Positions 6,362 to 8,029 of a stretch of 8,029 nucleotides of DNA are shown in pieces; position 1 is the stretch's first letter; each line of letters opens with the position of its first letter. Under the pieces are notes generated by a model, which was not told where the DNA came from, searched no databases, and was given only the letters and a program-made list of their open reading frames with translations. The position numbers were made by a program, and so were the translations under genes. Origin of the DNA: Frankiales bacterium (lineage in GTDB: Bacteria; Actinomycetota; Actinomycetes; Mycobacteriales; SCTD01); assembly GCA_025965735.1 (NCBI GenBank), contig JAOPWK010000303.1, positions 1-8,029 of the forward strand. Direction: 5' to 3'.

Positions 6362-7402
6362 TCAGACCGCGAGGCCGTGCTCCTGGGCGTGCCGCAGCAT
6401 GGCGGCGCTGTCCTCTGCGACGACGAACGGCACGCCGACCGGCTCCAGCGCGGCCGCCGCCGCGTCCAGGCGCTGCTGCCGCGCGGGGTCCGCACCCGGA
6501 GCCCGGCGGATGTAGACCGCCGCGACCCGCCCGGGTTGCTCGAGCGCGAACGCTGCGTAGATGGCGGCGTCCTCCTGGCCGCTGTCGCCGACGAGCAGGA
6601 AGCGCACCCGGGGCAGGACCTCGGCCAGCTGCCGCAGGGCGGTCAGCTTGTGCTGCTGGGTGCCCACGCGCAGCAGCCCGCCCGCGCCCGGACCCCAGTC
6701 CGTGAGCAGCAGCGGGCCGACCGGGAAGCGGTGCTGCTCCAGGAACCGCTGCAGGAAGCGCACGAGGTTCCACGGGCTCGTGGACAGGTAGACGAACGGC
6801 CGTTCGGGTCCGGCGGCGCCGGCGGCCAGCGCCCGGTACAGCTCGGGCGCTCCGTCCAGCGGCACCCGCGTCGTCGGGTCGCGCAGCAGCGCGGTCGAGA
6901 TCGTCGCGAGCAGGCCGTGCGCGATGCCGGAGTCGACGATCGTGTCGTCGACGTCGCTGACCACGGCGAGGTCCGCCGCCGGGTCCGGGACGTGCACGAC
7001 CGCCTGCCCGGCCTCGCCCGCAGGGTCGACCGGCGTCAGCGTCACGACGTGCCGTCCGGGAGGCAGCGGCAGGTCGTCGACCATGACGTCGACGTAGCCC
7101 TCGCGGTCCGCGACGACCAGGCTGGTGCGCCCGCCGAGCTCGACGCGCACCTGGGCGCGCGGGACCTCCACGGTCAGGAACTGCGCCAGGTTGGCGCGCA
7201 GGGACGTCCACCGGGTGACCCTCGGCGGTGTCCTCGGGGTGGCTGCGGTTCCGAGGAGCACGCGCCCGCGGACGTGCACCCACCCCTCGGCGCCGAAGCC
7301 GGGGAACGCGTGCGCGCGGACCGGCCGGCCGGCGCGGCGGACGAGCAGGACGACGACGCGCTGGAGCAGGTCCTCGGCCAGCAGCAGGACCCGCGCCAGC
7401 AC
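6362..7402 (-). CDS. App1-like HAD phosphatase (DUF2183, phosphatidate phosphatase-like)
   Basis: A 346-residue protein. The first about 140 residues are a beta-rich region (WVHVRGRVLLGT, VEVPRAQVRVELGG, GYVDVMVDDLPLPPGRH) typical of the region preceding the catalytic domain. The C-terminal part is a HAD-type catalytic domain. Motif I is SDVDDTIVDSG (149-159) with Asp150 and Asp152, motif II is YLSTSPWN (205-212), Lys252 lies in QHKLTALRQL, and the acidic motif is VGDSGQED (271-278). All expected catalytic residues are present. In yeast, App1 is a Mg-dependent phosphatidate phosphatase; the bacterial substrate is unproven. No signal peptide or clear membrane helix is seen, so it is probably cytoplasmic or membrane-associated. 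The GTG start has AGGGG at 7408-7412 on the coding strand, five bases upstream. It lies 27 bases after the DoxX-like gene, probably in one operon. Its stop is one base from the convergent pyrG stop. Confidence 0.88.
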   Translation of the reverse strand: MLARVLLLAEDLLQRVVVLLVRRAGRPVRAHAFPGFGAEGWVHVRGRVLLGTAATPRTPPRVTRWTSLRANLAQFLTVEVPRAQVRVELGGRTSLVVADREGYVDVMVDDLPLPPGRHVVTLTPVDPAGEAGQAVVHVPDPAADLAVVSDVDDTIVDSGIAHGLLATISTALLRDPTTRVPLDGAPELYRALAAGAAGPERPFVYLSTSPWNLVRFLQRFLEQHRFPVGPLLLTDWGPGAGGLLRVGTQQHKLTALRQLAEVLPRVRFLLVGDSGQEDAAIYAAFALEQPGRVAAVYIRRAPGADPARQQRLDAAAAALEPVGVPFVVAEDSAAMLRHAQEHGLAV

Positions 7403-7429
7403 GTCGTCCCCTACGACCCCGGTGACGGA

Positions 7430-7915
7430 TCAGCCGACCGGCAGGGCCTTCTTCGCCGCCTTGGCCTGCTTCTTCAGCGACTTCTTGGTGCTCTTCGCGG
7501 CGCCCTTGGTGTCGTCGATGAGCGCGTCGAGGACCAGCGCGAGGCCGGCTCCGAGCATCCAGACGTCCTTGGCGATCCCGGTGCCGGCCTGGGTCGGGCG
7601 GATGCCATCGGCCTCGGTCATGCCGGGCGTCTTGCGGTACATCTGCAGCAGGCCGCTGCTGAACGCGGTGAGGGCGAGCCCGGCCTTGAGCGGGGACACG
7701 ATCGGCAGCAGCAGGGCGGCGCCGAGCGCCATCTCGCCGGTCGAGAGGAGCTTGCCGAACTGCTCCGGCGGCATGTTGCCAACCTTCGGCACGACGGCCG
7801 TGGCCATGCCCTGCATGCCCGCGGCGCTCTCGGCGTCGAGGCCGCGCTTGGCAAGGCCGGAGTTGAGGATGAAGGCGCCAGTGGTCAGGCGCAGGGGCAC
7901 GTGGCTGATTCGCAT
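7430..7915 (-). CDS. DoxX-like membrane protein with lysine-rich C-terminal tail
   Basis: A 161-residue protein with the four-helix layout of the DoxX-like family. Hydrophobic segments lie near residues 6-20, 57-73, 76-92 and 117-133. The N-terminal LRLTTGAFILNSGLAK and the following loop fit the family's first-helix motif, and GKLLSTGEMALGAALLLP (54-71) fits its second. DoxX relatives are linked to redox or quinone-related membrane functions, but this subgroup has no proven role. From residue 137 on the chain is a soluble tail with about nine lysines (KSTKKSLKKQAKAAKKAL), probably facing the cytoplasm and able to bind acidic lipids or nucleic acid. The ATG has no convincing Shine-Dalgarno sequence. 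A TAGCCA -10-like box ends six bases before it on the coding strand, so a leaderless message is possible. It is probably the first gene of an operon with the App1-like phosphatase. Confidence 0.8.
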   Translation of the reverse strand: MRISHVPLRLTTGAFILNSGLAKRGLDAESAAGMQGMATAVVPKVGNMPPEQFGKLLSTGEMALGAALLLPIVSPLKAGLALTAFSSGLLQMYRKTPGMTEADGIRPTQAGTGIAKDVWMLGAGLALVLDALIDDTKGAAKSTKKSLKKQAKAAKKALPVG

Positions 7916-7951
7916 GCCGGGTGGCTACCCGCTGGCTCGGGGACTACTCGA
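7916..7951 (-). promoter_or_regulatory. Possible promoter of the DoxX-like gene, leaderless layout
   Basis: Read on the minus strand, TCGAGT (7951-7946) is followed after 18 bases by TAGCCA (7927-7922), and the ATG begins six bases further on. This spacing suits a -35/-10 pair driving a leaderless transcript, which fits the lack of a ribosome binding site. Both hexamers are imperfect, and a 5-bp hairpin (CGGGT/ACCCG, 7918-7931) overlaps the -10. The call is weak. Confidence 0.25.
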
Positions 7952-7975
7952 CGGTCCTGAGTACGAACCGCGGGA

Positions 7976-8029
7976 TCAGGCGGGCGGGGCGTCCTCGTCG
8001 CGGCGGAACGCCCGCAGGGCGGCGGCAGA
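7976..8029 (-). CDS. C-terminal end of an unidentified minus-strand gene
   Basis: The frame entering from the right edge reads SAAALRAFRRDEDAPPA and ends at TGA (complement of 7976-7978). Sixteen of the 17 sense codons end in G or C, as expected for a real gene in this DNA, and an Arg/Asp/Pro-rich end is typical of an actinobacterial C-terminus. Seventeen residues are too few to name a family. About 60 bases separate its stop from the start of the DoxX-like gene, and no clear terminator is seen between them. Confidence 0.55.
   Translation of the reverse strand, partial: SAAALRAFRRDEDAPPA

Noticed and set aside
6377..7960. A plus-strand open frame of about 527 codons opposite the App1-like and DoxX-like genes.
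   Set aside because: It spans two clear minus-strand genes and the gap between them, and its translation is repetitive and motif-free.
7941..7963. TACTC/GAGTA stem between the right-edge gene and the DoxX-like gene, as a terminator.
   Set aside because: It has only five pairs with a 9-base loop and no U-run, so it is too weak to call.
7913..8029. A plus-strand gene starting at ATG 7913 and leaving the window.
   Set aside because: Its third-position GC is irregular, it has no ribosome site, and the minus-strand frame at 7976-8029 has much better codon use.

Overview
This is a very GC-rich, densely coding stretch of chromosome that looks actinobacterial (Actinomycetota). The evidence is GC in almost every third codon position, GTG starts, an actinobacterial-type CTP synthase, DoxX and App1 (DUF2183) proteins, and weak -35 boxes with TAnnnT-like -10 boxes. 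The genus cannot be fixed; a Geodermatophilales/Frankiales-like lineage is a guess. No rRNA, tRNA, CRISPR, insertion sequence or phage gene is visible.

Left part (1-4662, + strand): four genes run as one tight cassette. They are the C-terminal end of a MraY/WecA-like polyprenyl-phosphate sugar-phosphate transferase, a MurJ/MviN-like MOP flippase, a GT-B glycosyltransferase of family GT4, and a large secreted-plus-membrane protein with a degenerate alkaline-phosphatase-like domain. Each start overlaps the preceding stop by 4 to 8 bases, so translation is probably coupled. Together they have the parts for building a lipid-linked saccharide on the inner face, flipping it, and processing or transferring it outside. 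The flippase lacks several cavity residues that are essential in E. coli MurJ, and the last protein lacks a classical metal-binding Asp. I therefore read this as an uncharacterised envelope-glycan module rather than ordinary peptidoglycan synthesis.

Middle (4663-6360, + strand): pyrG, CTP synthase, complete with all catalytic residues. Its short leader is the most interesting non-coding signal. A TAGCCT -10 box sits in the last codons of the upstream gene and is followed by a CCCG start region. A perfect 9-bp inverted repeat then has its 3' arm covering the pyrG ribosome binding site. The geometry resembles the CTP-sensing start-site switch of enteric pyrC/pyrD, with a possible leaderless GTG start as an extra twist.

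Right part (6362-7915, - strand): a probable two-gene operon of a DoxX-like membrane protein with a lysine-rich tail, followed by an App1-type HAD phosphatase (phosphatidate phosphatase-like). It converges on pyrG with a single base between the stop codons. At the far right edge the last 17 codons of another minus-strand gene enter the window (7976-8029).
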